From the NCBI GenBank assembly GCA_902590775.1, contig CACIYC010000006.1, positions 1 through 63,449 of the forward strand: a stretch of 63,449 bases of DNA. The letters run 5' to 3'. Position numbers and translations under genes: made by a program. This stretch comes from an uncultured Prochlorococcus sp. Its GTDB lineage: Bacteria; Cyanobacteriota; Cyanobacteriia; PCC-6307; Cyanobiaceae. Below, in pieces: positions 29,156 to 39,082 of the stretch; position 1 is the first letter of the stretch, and the number at the start of each line of letters is the position of its first letter. The notes under the pieces were generated by a model. It saw nothing but the letters and a program-made list of their open reading frames with translations. It had not been told where the DNA came from and searched no databases.

Positions 29156-29992
29156 CTAGCCTCGATCAGTCAATATTTCACAGCCTTCACTGGTAACCAA
29201 AATAGTATGCTCCCATTGTGCTGACAAACTTCCATCTTTAGTCACTACTGTCCATTGATCTCGAAGAGTTCTACATCTTTTATCTCCATAATTAAGAATT
29301 GGTTCAACTGCAAGAGTCATTCCTGATCTTAAGGTTACGTTAGGTAAATCATTTGTTCGAAAATTAAATACAGACGGTTCCTCATGAAGGTTTCTACCAA
29401 CTCCATGCCCTGTATAGTCTTCAACAACACTAAAATTGTTATTTTTGACATGATCTTCTATTGCACCAGCTACATCTAAGAGAGTGTTATTAGCCTTAAT
29501 TTTTGATAAGCCTGCCATCAAAGATTCATGAGCAACTTCACTTAATTTCCTTGCTTTATTTGATACATCCCCAACACATATTGTGATACAACTATCCCCA
29601 TGATATCCATCAAAAAAAGCACCTGTATCAACTTTTAAAAGATCACCAGATTTAATAATTCTTTTTGTATTAGGTATACCATGTACAACCTCATTATTAA
29701 TACTTGCACAAATACTTCCAGGGAAGCCATGATATCCCTTAAAACTTGGCAAAGCTCCCATATCTTTTATCCTTTTTTCTGCATATTTATCAAGATCTCC
29801 GGTTGTCATTCCAGGTTCAACCATTTCATTTATTTCCTTTAAAACAGTTGCAACAATTTTGCTAGATCTACGCATAATCTTAACTTCTCTAGCTGATTTG
29901 ATCTCGACACCTCTTCTCTGCTGGATACGTGGGCCAACATTAGTTTTTTGGCTTGATGAACTTGCAAGCAAATCAGCGAAAAGTTTATTCAT
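29156..29992 (-). CDS. map: methionine aminopeptidase, type I
   Basis: Removes N-terminal methionine from nascent proteins, using two metal ions. The 278-residue protein contains [15 protein letters not shown] (His), [23 protein letters not shown] (metal-binding Asp pair), [14 protein letters not shown] (metal His) and [11 protein letters not shown] plus QWEHTILV (metal-binding Glu residues). The first 35 residues ([21 protein letters not shown]) are an extension beyond the catalytic core, as in cyanobacteria. Convergent with the SDR gene, 11 bp apart. Confidence 0.93.
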   Translation of the reverse strand: MNKLFADLLASSSSQKTNVGPRIQQRRGVEIKSAREVKIMRRSSKIVATVLKEINEMVEPGMTTGDLDKYAEKRIKDMGALPSFKGYHGFPGSICASINNEVVHGIPNTKRIIKSGDLLKVDTGAFFDGYHGDSCITICVGDVSNKARKLSEVAHESLMAGLSKIKANNTLLDVAGAIEDHVKNNNFSVVEDYTGHGVGRNLHEEPSVFNFRTNDLPNVTLRSGMTLAVEPILNYGDKRCRTLRDQWTVVTKDGSLSAQWEHTILVTSEGCEILTDRG

Positions 29993-30290
29993 GTCTAATA
30001 TTTTGAAAATACTTCGAATTTCAAGCTCTCCCTGAAGAGCTTTCTAGTATTAAGTCTAATTATAAGTTATCAATTTTTGAATATCCATAAACAATTCAAA
30101 ATTGGAGATAGATGGATCCTCTAATGACTATGAATCATTCTCTAATCTGAAAAATGCATTAGAAATACCATGCATCAATTTTCAAGGATGTAATCTTGAC
30201 TTGCAAAAGCTCATTAAGAAGAAAATGATTATCTAAAATTGATTAATGAACAGTTACAATGAACCTTGGGAAAACAAAATCAAATTTGGG

Positions 30291-30773
30291 ATGACGGAAG
30301 ATTTAAAAAATACTCCTCCAAGTGAAGAGGAGACTAAAGAATTAGCTCAAGATTCCTCTGAAGCTACTTCCAAAAAAACAGTTAAGGTGAAAACCTCTAG
30401 TCCAAGCTCTTCAAAGTCAAATGCTCACATGCTTATTGAAAAGTTTGAAAAGTCTCAGCAGAAGACAAAAGTCCCAGATATATATGTAGGGGATACAGTT
30501 CGTGTAGGAGTCCGCATTAGTGAAGGGAATAAGGAGCGAGTACAGCCTTATGAAGGAGTTATAATTGCCAAACGTCATGGAGGAGTAAATCAAACCATAA
30601 CTGTTCGTAGAATTTTTCAAGGAATAGGGGTTGAAAGAGTATTCATGGTGCATAGTCCACAAGTTGCTTCTATAAAAGTTGAGCGTCGCGGTAAAGTAAG
30701 AAGAGCGAAGCTCTTTTACCTTCGTGATCGTGTTGGTAAAGCAACACGAGTCAAGCAGCGCTTTGATCGCTGA
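30291..30773 (+). CDS. rplS: 50S ribosomal protein L19
   Basis: L19 sits at the interface of the ribosomal subunits. The conserved domain ([75 protein letters not shown]) is complete. It follows a Ser/Lys/Glu-rich N-terminal extension that is typical of picocyanobacterial L19. I start at MTEDLKNTP (30291). An upstream in-frame ATG at 30246 adds 15 residues, and its real use cannot be settled here. A short hairpin GAGGT/ACCTC with a UCCG loop follows the stop at 30772-30785. Downstream comes tRNA-Trp. Confidence 0.92.
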   Translation: MTEDLKNTPPSEEETKELAQDSSEATSKKTVKVKTSSPSSSKSNAHMLIEKFEKSQQKTKVPDIYVGDTVRVGVRISEGNKERVQPYEGVIIAKRHGGVNQTITVRRIFQGIGVERVFMVHSPQVASIKVERRGKVRRAKLFYLRDRVGKATRVKQRFDR

Positions 30774-30835
30774 GGTTCCGACCTCGTTCCATCCAAATAC
30801 CATTTTCACACATTGGTACTTAGGGCATCTATAAT

Positions 30836-30908
30836 GCGCCGTTAGTTCAGTTGGTAGAACGCAGGTCTCCAAAACCTGATGTCGGGGGTTCAAGTCCTCC
30901 ACGGCGCG
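30836..30908 (+). tRNA. trnW: tRNA-Trp (anticodon CCA)
   Basis: Full cloverleaf of 73 nt: 7-bp acceptor stem GCGCCGT/ACGGCGC with discriminator G, D-arm containing the GTTCAGTTGGTAGAAC pattern, anticodon stem CAGGT/ACCTG around CTCCAAA (anticodon CCA), and T-arm GGGGGTTCAAGTCCTCC. CCA is not encoded. It lies between rplS and the hyper-conserved small gene. Confidence 0.97.
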
Positions 30909-30944
30909 TTCCATACCCTAATCAACAGTTTCTTTGTTTTACGA

Positions 30945-31133
30945 ATGGAGTTAGACCTTCAACCTGGTGATGTTGTAAAAGTCCTTGAGTCTGCAGCTCT
31001 TGGCTGGGTTAGGGCACGTGTAATACGAGTCAAATCTGGTGGGAGAGTTGTAGTGCAAAGCGACCAAGGCCGTGAATTCACGGCTCGAGGTAACCAAGTT
31101 CGTCTTATTGAACCAGCTGGGTTCCGACCATGA
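30945..31133 (+). CDS. hyper-conserved small protein of marine picocyanobacteria (Hcp)
   Basis: A 62-residue protein beginning MELDLQPGDVVKVLES, with an SH3/KOW-like beta pattern (GWVRARVIRVKSGGRVVVQSDQGREF) and a basic character. From memory, a 62-residue protein nearly invariant across Prochlorococcus and marine Synechococcus, encoded between rplS/tRNA-Trp and tRNA-Asp/gltX and possibly linked to ribosomes or translation, has been described; sequence and context fit it. The longer frame starting at 30879 is rejected because it would begin inside tRNA-Trp. Neighbours: tRNA-Trp 36 bp before, tRNA-Asp 164 bp after. Confidence 0.85.
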   Translation: MELDLQPGDVVKVLESAALGWVRARVIRVKSGGRVVVQSDQGREFTARGNQVRLIEPAGFRP

Positions 31134-31297
31134 TTCCTATGAATGTTTTTCGCTTTTAAATAACGAATAACAACCTTAAAATCAAGGTTTTTCAAAGGAT
31201 GCATTAAATGAGGTGATAGGTTTATAGTTCTTTTGCAAAACTCCTTGCATTAGAACTCCTCCAAGAAACATTCCTAATTAAGGAGTTCCCAAAACTT

Positions 31298-31371
31298 GGG
31301 ACCGTAGTTCAACTGGTTAGAGCACCGCCCTGTCACGGCGGAAGTTGCGGGTTCGAATCCCGTCGGTCCCG
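31298..31371 (+). tRNA. trnD: tRNA-Asp (anticodon GTC)
   Basis: A 74-nt cloverleaf: acceptor GGGACCG/CGGTCCC with discriminator G, D-arm with GTTCAACTGGTTAGAGC, anticodon loop CTGTCAC (anticodon GTC) on a CCGCC/GGCGG stem, and T-arm GCGGGTTCGAATCCCGT. CCA is not encoded. GltX begins 8 to 20 bp downstream. Confidence 0.97.
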
Positions 31372-31379
31372 TACCTAAA

Positions 31380-32822
31380 TTGTTAAAGCAATTGGAAGTT
31401 AGAGTAAGACTCGCACCTAGTCCCACAGGACATTTACATATAGGTACAGCACGGACTGCTCTATTCAACTGGTTGTTTGCCCGCAAAAACAATGGTTCTT
31501 TTTTGCTTCGAATAGAAGATACAGATAAAGAAAGATCAAAAAACGAATATACAGAGAATATTCTTGAAGGGCTAAAGTGGCTTGGATTAACTTGGGATGA
31601 AGTTCCCATTATTCAAAGCAATCGCATCGAAAAACATAAAGATGCAATTAGTCATTTACTCAAAGAAGGTCTTGCTTATAGGTGTTACACATCAGAAGAA
31701 GAACTTCAATTTTTGCGAGATAAACAAATCAAAGCTGGGGAAGCACCTCGCTATGACAATCGACATAGAAATCTCACAAAAGAACAAGAATTAAATTTCC
31801 TTGAAGAAGGAAGATCTTCTGTAATCCGATTTCGTATTGACGAGGATCAGTCTGTTATATGGAAAGACATGGTTAGAGGACACATGACTTGGGATAGTAA
31901 AGATCTAGGGGGAGACATGGTCATATCTCGAAGAGCACCAGCAAATGAAATTGGAGATCCTTTATATAACTTGGTTGTCGTATTAGATGATTCAGAAATG
32001 AAAATCACTCACGTAATCCGTGGAGAAGATCACATTTCAAATACTGCCAAACAATTACTGCTATACAAAGCTCTTGCACTAAAACCTCCAAGCTTTGCTC
32101 ATGCACCATTAATTCTTAATCCAGATGGGAGAAAACTTTCCAAACGAGATGGAGTTACTTCAATAAGTGATTTTCGAGCAATGGGTTACACCCCTAAAGC
32201 AATGACAAACTATATGACTCTACTTGGATGGTCTCCTCCTGATGGGATGGAAGAAATCTTCTCCTTAAATGAATCATCTTCTGTTTTTGATTTTGACAGG
32301 GTCAATAAAGCTGGAGCAAAATTTGATTGGGATAAACTCAAATGGTTAAATGCGCAAGAGATTCACAGTTGGTCCCCTAAAAAACTTCTTGGTTTTCTTA
32401 GACCTCTCTGGGAAAAGGAAGGCTGGGAATTGCAGAGCGAAGATTGGGGCTTAAAGCTTTCAGAACTAATTGGCCCATCTCTTACTCTTCTAAATGATGG
32501 ATTAGAACAAAGTCGTATTTTCTTTGAAACCCCCTCAATCCAAGAAGATGGACTTAAACAATTAAGTATTGAAGGAGCAAAAGAAAGCCTTAAGATAATT
32601 TTTCAATTGTTAGAACAAACTCCTTGGGATGGGAAGGACTTTTCAATAGCTAAAAATTTGATAAATGATTGCTCCAAATCCTTAGGAATAAAGAAAGGGA
32701 TAACAATGAAAAGTCTTAGAGTTGCTCTTCTTGGAAGTATTCAAGGACCAGATTTACTTACTTCCTGGAGTCTTCTTGCAATGAAAAATTCAGACAAAAA
32801 TAGAATCAAAAGATGTCTTTAA
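31380..32822 (+). CDS. gltX: glutamyl-tRNA synthetase
   Basis: GluRS charges tRNA-Glu, whose product also starts the C5 chlorophyll/heme pathway. The 480-residue sequence has the class I HIGH-like motif [38 protein letters not shown] and the KLSKR-type KLSKRDG motif. TTG codons at 31380 and 31392 are both possible starts; the inner gives [13 protein letters not shown], a standard beginning, and may be the real one. It follows tRNA-Asp closely and overlaps the convergent antiporter gene by 4 bp. Confidence 0.94.
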   Translation: MLKQLEVRVRLAPSPTGHLHIGTARTALFNWLFARKNNGSFLLRIEDTDKERSKNEYTENILEGLKWLGLTWDEVPIIQSNRIEKHKDAISHLLKEGLAYRCYTSEEELQFLRDKQIKAGEAPRYDNRHRNLTKEQELNFLEEGRSSVIRFRIDEDQSVIWKDMVRGHMTWDSKDLGGDMVISRRAPANEIGDPLYNLVVVLDDSEMKITHVIRGEDHISNTAKQLLLYKALALKPPSFAHAPLILNPDGRKLSKRDGVTSISDFRAMGYTPKAMTNYMTLLGWSPPDGMEEIFSLNESSSVFDFDRVNKAGAKFDWDKLKWLNAQEIHSWSPKKLLGFLRPLWEKEGWELQSEDWGLKLSELIGPSLTLLNDGLEQSRIFFETPSIQEDGLKQLSIEGAKESLKIIFQLLEQTPWDGKDFSIAKNLINDCSKSLGIKKGITMKSLRVALLGSIQGPDLLTSWSLLAMKNSDKNRIKRCL

Positions 32823-34030
32823 GAGGAATTAATCTCATCTGTAGCAAGCAAACCAAATCTCTTAGCCAAAGGCTTTGCTGTAAGTCCCTGAATGCCTACA
32901 GTCATTAGAATAGTCAAAAATACCAATCCCTGAAGACGTCCTGCGCCTAATACACCTGCTTGCTCTAAACGAATAGAAAATAATGACGCAACTGCAGCTG
33001 TGACAATACCCCTAGGCGCTAGCCATCCAAGAAATAAACGCTGCTTTATGTCTAAAGGAAGTCCAATAGTTGCAAGGCTTACCGCTAAAGGACGAACAAC
33101 TAACATCAAAACCAAAACACAACTAACACCACCCCAACCAAGTGGGCTTAATTCTCTCCAAGAAACGTCTGCTGCAAGAAGCGGAAAGAGCATGGTTATA
33201 GCCAACTGAGCTAATTCTCTAATTAATTCATCTAATTTATCAACCTCGATTGAAGGGCTTCTACCAACAATAAAACCAGCAGCTACTGAAGCAGGCAATC
33301 CTGATTCAGGCAAAATCCATTCACATATTCCATAGAGCAAAAAAAGAACTCCCAAAGTAATTTGAAGCCTAATTCCTATTGCGGAATCAGCTTTTATCCT
33401 CTTTAAGACTTCTGAAAGAATCCATCCTGCAAATAAACCAATAAAAACTCCACCTCCCAACCTTGCCAATAAACCAAAAAGCAATTCTTTCCATCCATGA
33501 AGATCTCCAACTAACAACTCAAGAAGAAGCAATGCCAAAACAGCACCTATGGGCTCTAAGAACAAACCTTCTGCTTCAAGGACATCCCCCAAGGGAGAAG
33601 CCAGGCGAATTTGCTGAACAAGAGGAGTAATTACAGTAGGTCCAGTTGCTAAAACAATTGCGCTATAAACTGCCGCAACATTCCAAGCTAAGCCTGCAAG
33701 AAAATGAGCAGTAATCCAAACTGCAACTAAAGATACAAAGAATCTGATTACAGAAATTCTTAAAACAGTTGCTTTTATAGTGTCGCCTGGCAAACGAAGA
33801 TTTAGCCCTCCATCAAAAAGGACAAGACTCACTAATAACCCCACAATTATTTCAAGTCCTTGACCTAAATCAAGAGGCTCAACCAATCCCAATCCAGATC
33901 TTCCAATCAATAGGCCAGAAAGGAGAAGCAACACAACTCCTGGAAAGCCAGTAATTACTGAAACAAGTCTTGCCCCTGCCCCAGCAAAAACAGTGACTCC
34001 CCAAAGCAGTCCTAGCCGCTCAGGAGTCAT
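32819..34030 (-). CDS. CPA-type sodium/proton antiporter family membrane protein
   Basis: A 403-residue protein with about 11-12 hydrophobic helices, matching the NhaP/CPA1-2 exchanger fold. Marker segments are [14 protein letters not shown] (DGGLNL, near residue 75), [16 protein letters not shown] (a conserved unwound-helix position where other members have ATDPVAV) and a late [16 protein letters not shown], the basic residue site. The usual charged ATDP motif here is ATGPT, so the exchange mechanism may differ or the ion may be another cation. It overlaps the 3' end of gltX by 4 bp. Confidence 0.75.
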   Translation of the reverse strand: MTPERLGLLWGVTVFAGAGARLVSVITGFPGVVLLLLSGLLIGRSGLGLVEPLDLGQGLEIIVGLLVSLVLFDGGLNLRLPGDTIKATVLRISVIRFFVSLVAVWITAHFLAGLAWNVAAVYSAIVLATGPTVITPLVQQIRLASPLGDVLEAEGLFLEPIGAVLALLLLELLVGDLHGWKELLFGLLARLGGGVFIGLFAGWILSEVLKRIKADSAIGIRLQITLGVLFLLYGICEWILPESGLPASVAAGFIVGRSPSIEVDKLDELIRELAQLAITMLFPLLAADVSWRELSPLGWGGVSCVLVLMLVVRPLAVSLATIGLPLDIKQRLFLGWLAPRGIVTAAVASLFSIRLEQAGVLGAGRLQGLVFLTILMTVGIQGLTAKPLAKRFGLLATDEINSS

Positions 34031-34267
34031 AGAAAAAGAAATTCAAAAGGATAAGTTCTATCCAATGATCTTTAAGGAGAGAAAGCATATTTAATTACTA
34101 ATACTAATTTTGCAGAGCTTCAAATAAAGTATTTCCCAAATAAGTTCAAACCCAATTATTAGCTTAGAAAAATTGACTAATCAAGAGGAAAATGCAATAA
34201 AGATTTTAAGTTTGATAAAAATACTCACGTCCTTTCTCAAAAAAAAAGATGCAGATGAGGAAATTTA

Positions 34268-34456
34268 TTAATTAGCTGATAGTAAATTGTTCACCAATAT
34301 CAAAAGAAAGAGTCCTATTATTAATCCAATTGAAGCCATTCTCCCATTCCATATTTCTGCTTGAGGTGTAAAACCTCTCTTCCATGCATTGAGCTCCTGC
34401 TTACTAACAGTTGATCTCAGATCTTGTTCATCTTTTTCAGGTGGAGGTAAATTCAT
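34268..34456 (-). CDS. hli: high-light-inducible (Hli/Scp) chlorophyll-binding protein
   Basis: A 62-residue single-helix protein. The C-terminal helix has the chlorophyll-binding pattern AEIWNGRMASIGLIIGLFLL (Glu, Asn and Arg that bind chlorophyll; MAS-G of the helix contact). It has an acidic N-terminus (PPPEKDEQD). HLIPs protect or assist photosystem assembly under stress. This is the single full-length example found in the window; others in such genomes lie elsewhere. It sits alone in the 467 bp between the antiporter gene and tsaD. Confidence 0.9.
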   Translation of the reverse strand: MNLPPPEKDEQDLRSTVSKQELNAWKRGFTPQAEIWNGRMASIGLIIGLFLLILVNNLLSAN

Positions 34457-34497
34457 AAACTTAAAATTTTTAAATTAAAAAAGTTATCAATGACATT

Positions 34498-35571
34498 TCA
34501 GAAAGGTGGGACAGCATCGTAAAGGAAATCTGCCTTATCTAAATTGTACCTCGCAGAAACGCCAAGTCCTATTGAACTAGGACTTGTACCAGATCTTAAT
34601 CGCAACAAGGCAGCAGTGCCTATCATTGCAGCATTATCAGTGCAAAAAGACTTAGGGGCAAAGTGAACAGTCACAGATTTAGAACGGGCTTCTTTAATCA
34701 TCATTGCTCTTAAACAACTATTAGCAGCAACACCTCCAACCAGAACCAAAGAAGAAATATCATAATCTAAAGCATATTTAAGGCTTCTCTCTACTAAAAC
34801 CTCAGCAACAACATGCTCAAAACTTGCGGCAATATCAGCTAAAGGGATTTCATCTTCCATCAATCTGAGATTCTCCACTTTTCGTAAGACTGAGGTCTTC
34901 AGTCCACTAAATGAAAAATCATATGGATAAAATCCCCCCAAAGGATTTGAGACCTTTCCCTTAGGAAAAACAAAGCGTTTAGGGTCTCCACTCTTAGAGA
35001 TTTCCTCAATAGCAGGTCCACCTGGATAAGGGAGGCCTAACAGTCTTGCGACCTTATCAAAAGCTTCGCCAGCAGCATCATCGTGACTAAATCCAACCCT
35101 TTTATATTCCAAATCTTGACTAACTTTAATCAATTCCGTATGTCCCCCACTTGCTAATAATAATAAGAAAGGTGGAGACGGAGGATTTGCTGAAAGGAAA
35201 GCAGAGGCAAGATGACCTTCCAAATGATGAATTCCTAAAAAAGGAAGACCATATAGGCAAGCTAAAGTTCTAGCAGTTACTGAACCAACTATCAAGGCTC
35301 CAGTCAATCCAGGAGTTGCTGTTGCTGCAACTGCATTGATCGCAGAATAATCAAGACCAGATTTCTCAACTGCAGCCTCTAATAGGAAAGGGATATTTTC
35401 AAGGTGTCTTCTTGAAGCAATCTCCGGGACAACGCCCCCCCACTGGGAATGCTCGTCTGCCTGAGAAGCGATTAAACTTGATAAAACATGGAAATTACCA
35501 TCCTTAAATTGGACTACAGCCACGGCAGTCTCGTCACAACTTGTTTCGAGGGAGAGCACTGTATGCATCAT
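34498..35571 (-). CDS. tsaD: tRNA N6-adenosine threonylcarbamoyltransferase
   Basis: TsaD attaches the threonylcarbamoyl group to A37 of ANN-reading tRNAs. The 357-residue protein opens [16 protein letters not shown] and contains [15 protein letters not shown], the metal-binding [44 protein letters not shown] and [14 protein letters not shown]. All are characteristic of the Kae1/TsaD family. A run of seven C lies at 35435-35441. It starts divergently from psaF, separated by 74 bp that must hold both promoters. Confidence 0.94.
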   Translation of the reverse strand: MMHTVLSLETSCDETAVAVVQFKDGNFHVLSSLIASQADEHSQWGGVVPEIASRRHLENIPFLLEAAVEKSGLDYSAINAVAATATPGLTGALIVGSVTARTLACLYGLPFLGIHHLEGHLASAFLSANPPSPPFLLLLASGGHTELIKVSQDLEYKRVGFSHDDAAGEAFDKVARLLGLPYPGGPAIEEISKSGDPKRFVFPKGKVSNPLGGFYPYDFSFSGLKTSVLRKVENLRLMEDEIPLADIAASFEHVVAEVLVERSLKYALDYDISSLVLVGGVAANSCLRAMMIKEARSKSVTVHFAPKSFCTDNAAMIGTAALLRLRSGTSPSSIGLGVSARYNLDKADFLYDAVPPF

Positions 35572-35602
35572 TTATGCGTATCTCATTTAACTTAGGTGTA
35601 GT

Positions 35603-35639
35603 GAATCCTGTTCTATTAAGACAGGTTAAATAAGGATTC
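35603..35639 (+). promoter_or_regulatory. nested inverted repeats just before psaF
   Basis: GAATCC (35603-35608) can pair with GGATTC (35634-35639), and CCTGT (35607-35611) with ACAGG (35621-35625). The two stems share the CC at 35607-35608, so they cannot fully form together. The outer repeat ends 6 bp before the psaF ATG. It could be an RNA hairpin pair over the ribosome-binding site or a protein operator. Confidence 0.3.
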
Positions 35640-35645
35640 GAACTA

Positions 35646-36197
35646 ATGCGTCGTCTCTTCTCAATTCTTCTATCCGCTTTCCTCTTTTTAGGTTTAGCAC
35701 CAATAGTCAATGCAGCTGGTGAAACTGTCAATCCTGATAGACCCAGTACTGAATTTACAGCTTCTGCACTAACACCTTGCTCAGAAAACGCTCGTTTTCA
35801 AGAGCGTGCTAGTGGAGCAACTACACCAAAAGACATAGCCAGATTTGAACGCTATAGCAAAGCATCATGTGGAGATGATGGCCTCCCCCATTTAATCATT
35901 GGTGCAACAATTGAGCCTTTCGGTGCCCTTGCCAATCGTCATCATGAAGGTGACATATTAATTCCTGGTCACATTTTTATTTACATTGCAGGAATTATTG
36001 GTTGGTCTGGTAGAGAGTATCTAAGAGCATCAAAGCAGTCAAAAAATCCTGCTGATAAAGAGATATTCATTGACTTTGCATTAGCAAGACAATGCTTAAT
36101 AAAAGGAGCTGCTTGGCCAGTTGAAGCAAACAAACAAGGAAGAAGTGGAGATCTTCGAGAAAAAGATGAGAACATTTCTTTGAATGGCCCTAGGTAA
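35646..36197 (+). CDS. psaF: photosystem I subunit III, plastocyanin-docking protein
   Basis: PsaF lies at the lumenal side of photosystem I near the plastocyanin/cytochrome c6 docking site. The 183-residue precursor has a signal peptide MRRLFSILLSAFLFLGLAPIVNA. The mature part has the conserved cysteines in TPCSENARF and YSKASCGDDGLPHLI, and the membrane helix HIFIYIAGIIGWSGREYL, followed by an FALARQCLIKGAAWPVEA block. psaJ follows by 55 bp, the usual psaF-psaJ order. A nested dyad precedes the ATG. Confidence 0.96.
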   Translation: MRRLFSILLSAFLFLGLAPIVNAAGETVNPDRPSTEFTASALTPCSENARFQERASGATTPKDIARFERYSKASCGDDGLPHLIIGATIEPFGALANRHHEGDILIPGHIFIYIAGIIGWSGREYLRASKQSKNPADKEIFIDFALARQCLIKGAAWPVEANKQGRSGDLREKDENISLNGPR

Positions 36198-36252
36198 AAT
36201 TGAAAAAATAAATTTTTCCTATAAAACTAATTCACTTAATTACTAGTTACTA

Positions 36253-36387
36253 ATGTTTAAAATCTTCCAAACTAAATGGTTTAGATCCGCACCAGTTGTG
36301 TCAGCTATTTGGATAGTTATCACTGCAGGTATTCTTGTTGAATGGAATCGATTTGTCCCAGATCTATTATTTCATCCTGGTTTATAA
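36253..36387 (+). CDS. psaJ: photosystem I subunit IX
   Basis: A 44-residue single-helix PSI protein that contacts PsaF. The sequence [20 protein letters not shown], then a helix [21 protein letters not shown], is the standard PsaJ pattern. The stop at 36387 lies 18 bp from the 3' end of gmk. Confidence 0.95.
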   Translation: MFKIFQTKWFRSAPVVSAIWIVITAGILVEWNRFVPDLLFHPGL

Positions 36388-36405
36388 CAGTTATGAAAGT
36401 AATCT

Positions 36406-36954
36406 TTAAATAAGTTTTTTAATTTCCAACAAGGCAATATTTAAATTATCGTTAACTACAATTGCATCAAATTCTCTTTGAGCTTCTAATTCTTTATTAG
36501 CTCTAATCAATCTATTTTTAATAGATTCCTCAGAGTCAGTTGCCCTTCCTCGAATTCGTTTTTCAAGTTCTTGAAAACTTGGAGGTGCCAAGAAGATCTG
36601 AAACCCTTCTGGGAAACTTTTTCTAACCTGCCTAGCCCCTTCTAATTCAATTTCGAGTAATACTTTTCTGCCAGTTTCAAGCTTCTTTTCTACTTCCGAT
36701 CTAGGAGTTCCATAAAAATTTCCTGCAAATTCAGCCCATTCAAGAAAACCATCATTTGCAACCAAATCTTGAAACTTTTTTTTATTTAAGAAAAAGTAAT
36801 CCTTTCCGTCTTGTTCTCCGTCCCTAGGCGGCCTAGTAGTAGCAGAAATTGAAAGCCATATGTCTTTTCTATCTTCAAGCAAATTTCTGACCAAAGTCCC
36901 TTTTCCAACACCACTAGGTCCAGTAATTACAGTCAAACCATTGTTATTAGTCAT
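36406..36954 (-). CDS. gmk: guanylate kinase
   Basis: Phosphorylates GMP to GDP. The 182-residue protein has the P-loop [17 protein letters not shown], then [18 protein letters not shown] (GMP binding), [20 protein letters not shown] and the [16 protein letters not shown] lid. Full length, intact. It is divergent from the RqcH-like gene and convergent with psaJ. Confidence 0.94.
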   Translation of the reverse strand: MTNNNGLTVITGPSGVGKGTLVRNLLEDRKDIWLSISATTRPPRDGEQDGKDYFFLNKKKFQDLVANDGFLEWAEFAGNFYGTPRSEVEKKLETGRKVLLEIELEGARQVRKSFPEGFQIFLAPPSFQELEKRIRGRATDSEESIKNRLIRANKELEAQREFDAIVVNDNLNIALLEIKKLI

Positions 36955-37044
36955 AGCATTAGTTCAATTGCATTCGCGGAGAATATAAGCATGTCTGCGA
37001 AGAATTACCAAACGAATCATGGAAAGCATTCAAATATTCAAAGG

Positions 37045-38742
37045 ATGGATATAACCAGTCTAAGGGCTGTCCTAACCAATTTACGAACAAAAATAATTCC
37101 TAGCCGTTTGGAAAAAGTGCAACAATTAGATGCTTATACACTACAAATTGCCTTTAGAACATTAGAAAAACTTGTTTGGGTTGAAATCAGTTGGCATGCA
37201 GATTCAGCAAGAATTATCCAAATATATCCTCCTGAAAAAATCAAAGGTGAAAGCACTCTAAGCAAACAAATTAAATTTGGATCAAGAGGGATGGCTTTAG
37301 TCGAATTAAAGCAAGAAGGTTTTGATCGTATAGCTGAATTTGGCTTGGGATTTCGTCCAAATGAAAATATTCAAAAATCTCTTGTAATTGAGATCATGGG
37401 GAGGCATAGTAATCTCTTATTTCTAAATGACAAGCGACAAGTAATAACACTAGGGAAACAAGTTCGTGAAAATCAATCTCGTTTTAGGCCAATTGGTACG
37501 GGAGATAAATATGTTTCACCTCCACCATTGCAAGGGATTGAGCCTAATAGAGGGCAATCATTTGAAGACTGGAAATCTGAGCTTTCAATCATTCCAATTC
37601 CACTAAAGCAAGCTCTCTGCAATACTTTTCAAGGAATTAGTCCTGCATTATTAATACAACTAGCAGGAGAGAGAGAAGATGAATCAAAACCAATACTTAA
37701 TCTTCATGTTGACCAACTATCAGATGAGAAATGGAGGAATTTATTTTCAAGATGGACTAAATGGGTGAAAGATTTAGAAGAGGAAAACTTCTGTCTATGT
37801 TTTAGAGGCCCTACCCCTTATAGAGTCTGGAAAATAAATAATTTAAATTCATCTTCGAACATAGACATAAGTCTTGAGATTGGGAACTACTATAAAAAAC
37901 AATTGGAGAAAAATAAATTCAATCAAATCCTCAACCAAATCTCAATAGAGTCAAAAAAGAAGAAAGAATCTGAGAAAGATTTATTAGAAAGGCAAGAACT
38001 ATTATTCAAAAATTCATTAGATACAAACTCTCTTAAAGTAAAAGCAGACAATATACTTTCTTCAAATTACCCAAGCAAAGAAAAAATAAAAGAGGCCCAA
38101 AATCTTTATTTAAAAGTTAAAAAGCTTCAAAGATCTAAAAAAATCCTACAAGAAAGAATTCATTTTCATAAACAAAAGATTAATTTCCTAAATGAAACAG
38201 ATTTATACATTGACTATATATTAAATAATGAAGATGAAGACATAAAAGAAAAATTAAAAAATATTTTCTCTCTCAAAGAGGACTTGGATATTTTCCTGAT
38301 TTCTAGAACCCAAAATAAAACAAAAAAGCCAAAGCCTCTCAGAAGAAATCCTATCAAAGGCATACTTGAATTAAGAAGCCCTAGTGGTTTGATAATTCAA
38401 ATAGGACGCAATCACCGACAAAATGAATTAATCAGCATAAAAAAGTCCCGTAAAGGAGACTTGTGGTTCCATGTACAAGAATGTCCTGGGAGTCATGTTG
38501 TCATCAAATCTTCAAATAGGCTTCCCCAAGAGTCAGATTTAAAGCTTGGGGCTGATTTGGCAGCATTTTTTAGCAAAGCAAGGCAAAACAACAAAGTATC
38601 TGTTTTGATGGTCCCTACTCATAAACTTCAAAAACTTAAAGGAACAGCCCCTGGGATTGTTAGCCCAAGAGAAAGCCAGGTGGTATGGGGTGACCCTTTC
38701 AATGGTCAAAAGTATCTAGAAGAATCAACTAAAAATGCATAA
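37045..38742 (+). CDS. RqcH/NFACT-family ribosome quality control protein
   Basis: Homolog of bacterial RqcH (Rqc2/NEMF), which recognises stalled 50S-peptidyl-tRNA and adds C-terminal alanine tails; older annotations say fibronectin-binding. From MDITSLRAVL it is about 565 residues. The N-terminal NFACT-N domain (IIPSRLEKVQQLDAYTLQI, FNDKRQ-like LFLNDKRQVITLG) precedes a long coiled coil (about 310-400, rich in Lys/Glu/Leu). The C-terminal NFACT-R domain follows, with GDLWFHVQECPGSHVVIKSS, GADLAAFFSKARQNNKVSVLMVPTHKLQK and KGTAPGIV. An upstream ATG at 36991 adds 18 residues (MSAKNYQTN) that look unlike the domain. Confidence 0.88.
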   Translation: MDITSLRAVLTNLRTKIIPSRLEKVQQLDAYTLQIAFRTLEKLVWVEISWHADSARIIQIYPPEKIKGESTLSKQIKFGSRGMALVELKQEGFDRIAEFGLGFRPNENIQKSLVIEIMGRHSNLLFLNDKRQVITLGKQVRENQSRFRPIGTGDKYVSPPPLQGIEPNRGQSFEDWKSELSIIPIPLKQALCNTFQGISPALLIQLAGEREDESKPILNLHVDQLSDEKWRNLFSRWTKWVKDLEEENFCLCFRGPTPYRVWKINNLNSSSNIDISLEIGNYYKKQLEKNKFNQILNQISIESKKKKESEKDLLERQELLFKNSLDTNSLKVKADNILSSNYPSKEKIKEAQNLYLKVKKLQRSKKILQERIHFHKQKINFLNETDLYIDYILNNEDEDIKEKLKNIFSLKEDLDIFLISRTQNKTKKPKPLRRNPIKGILELRSPSGLIIQIGRNHRQNELISIKKSRKGDLWFHVQECPGSHVVIKSSNRLPQESDLKLGADLAAFFSKARQNNKVSVLMVPTHKLQKLKGTAPGIVSPRESQVVWGDPFNGQKYLEESTKNA

Positions 38743-38779
38743 AATGATCTATCATCAATAGCCAAATGAAGGGCTTTTA

Positions 38780-39082
38780 ATGTTTGAATTTATTCTTGGT
38801 TCACATGAATTCTTAGGCAATCATACTTTTGCTGAATTTCTAATCGGTTACATCTTTGGTGCTGCTTTGATTGTTGGTGCTCCTACAGTGTTTCTTCTAT
38901 TAGTTTTCATTAGTGCACTAATGAAAACTAATGGAAAAATGGGAGGATATAAAGAATACAAAAAATATGGTGCTTCTTCTTTGAATGATTGCCCTCCATT
39001 TATCCTTCCTGACCCAACAGCATCCCAGTCATCGATAAAAAGTAATCGGCAAAACAATTCAAAGCGAAGTAGATTTGCTTAA
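38780..39082 (+). CDS. conserved picocyanobacterial membrane protein of unknown function
   Basis: A 100-residue protein with one clear membrane helix (FLIGYIFGAALIVGAPTVFLLLVFISALM, about 20-48) and a hydrophilic C-terminal part (GGYKEYKKYGASSLNDCPPFILPDPTA). I do not know a named family, though the style resembles small cyanobacterial thylakoid proteins. The coding sequence contains a perfect 34-bp palindrome at 38899-38932, so both strands can read the same peptide there (LVFISALMKTN). No signal peptide is seen. Confidence 0.6.
   Translation: MFEFILGSHEFLGNHTFAEFLIGYIFGAALIVGAPTVFLLLVFISALMKTNGKMGGYKEYKKYGASSLNDCPPFILPDPTASQSSIKSNRQNNSKRSRFA
38899..38932. repeat. perfect 34-bp palindrome inside a coding sequence
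   Basis: ATTAGTTTTCATTAGTG at 38899-38915 is followed directly by its reverse complement CACTAATGAAAACTAAT, with no loop. Its length is far beyond chance expectation. The mRNA could form a tight hairpin in the coding region, or it could serve as a DNA site. Confidence 0.95.

Noticed and set aside
30772-30785. GAGGT/ACCTC hairpin with UCCG loop after rplS as a terminator
   Set aside because: Short stem and no T tract; it may only be a processing site before tRNA-Trp.
30879-31133. Longer version of the hyper-conserved small gene starting inside tRNA-Trp
   Set aside because: It would use tRNA sequence as coding; the ATG at 30945 gives the family form.
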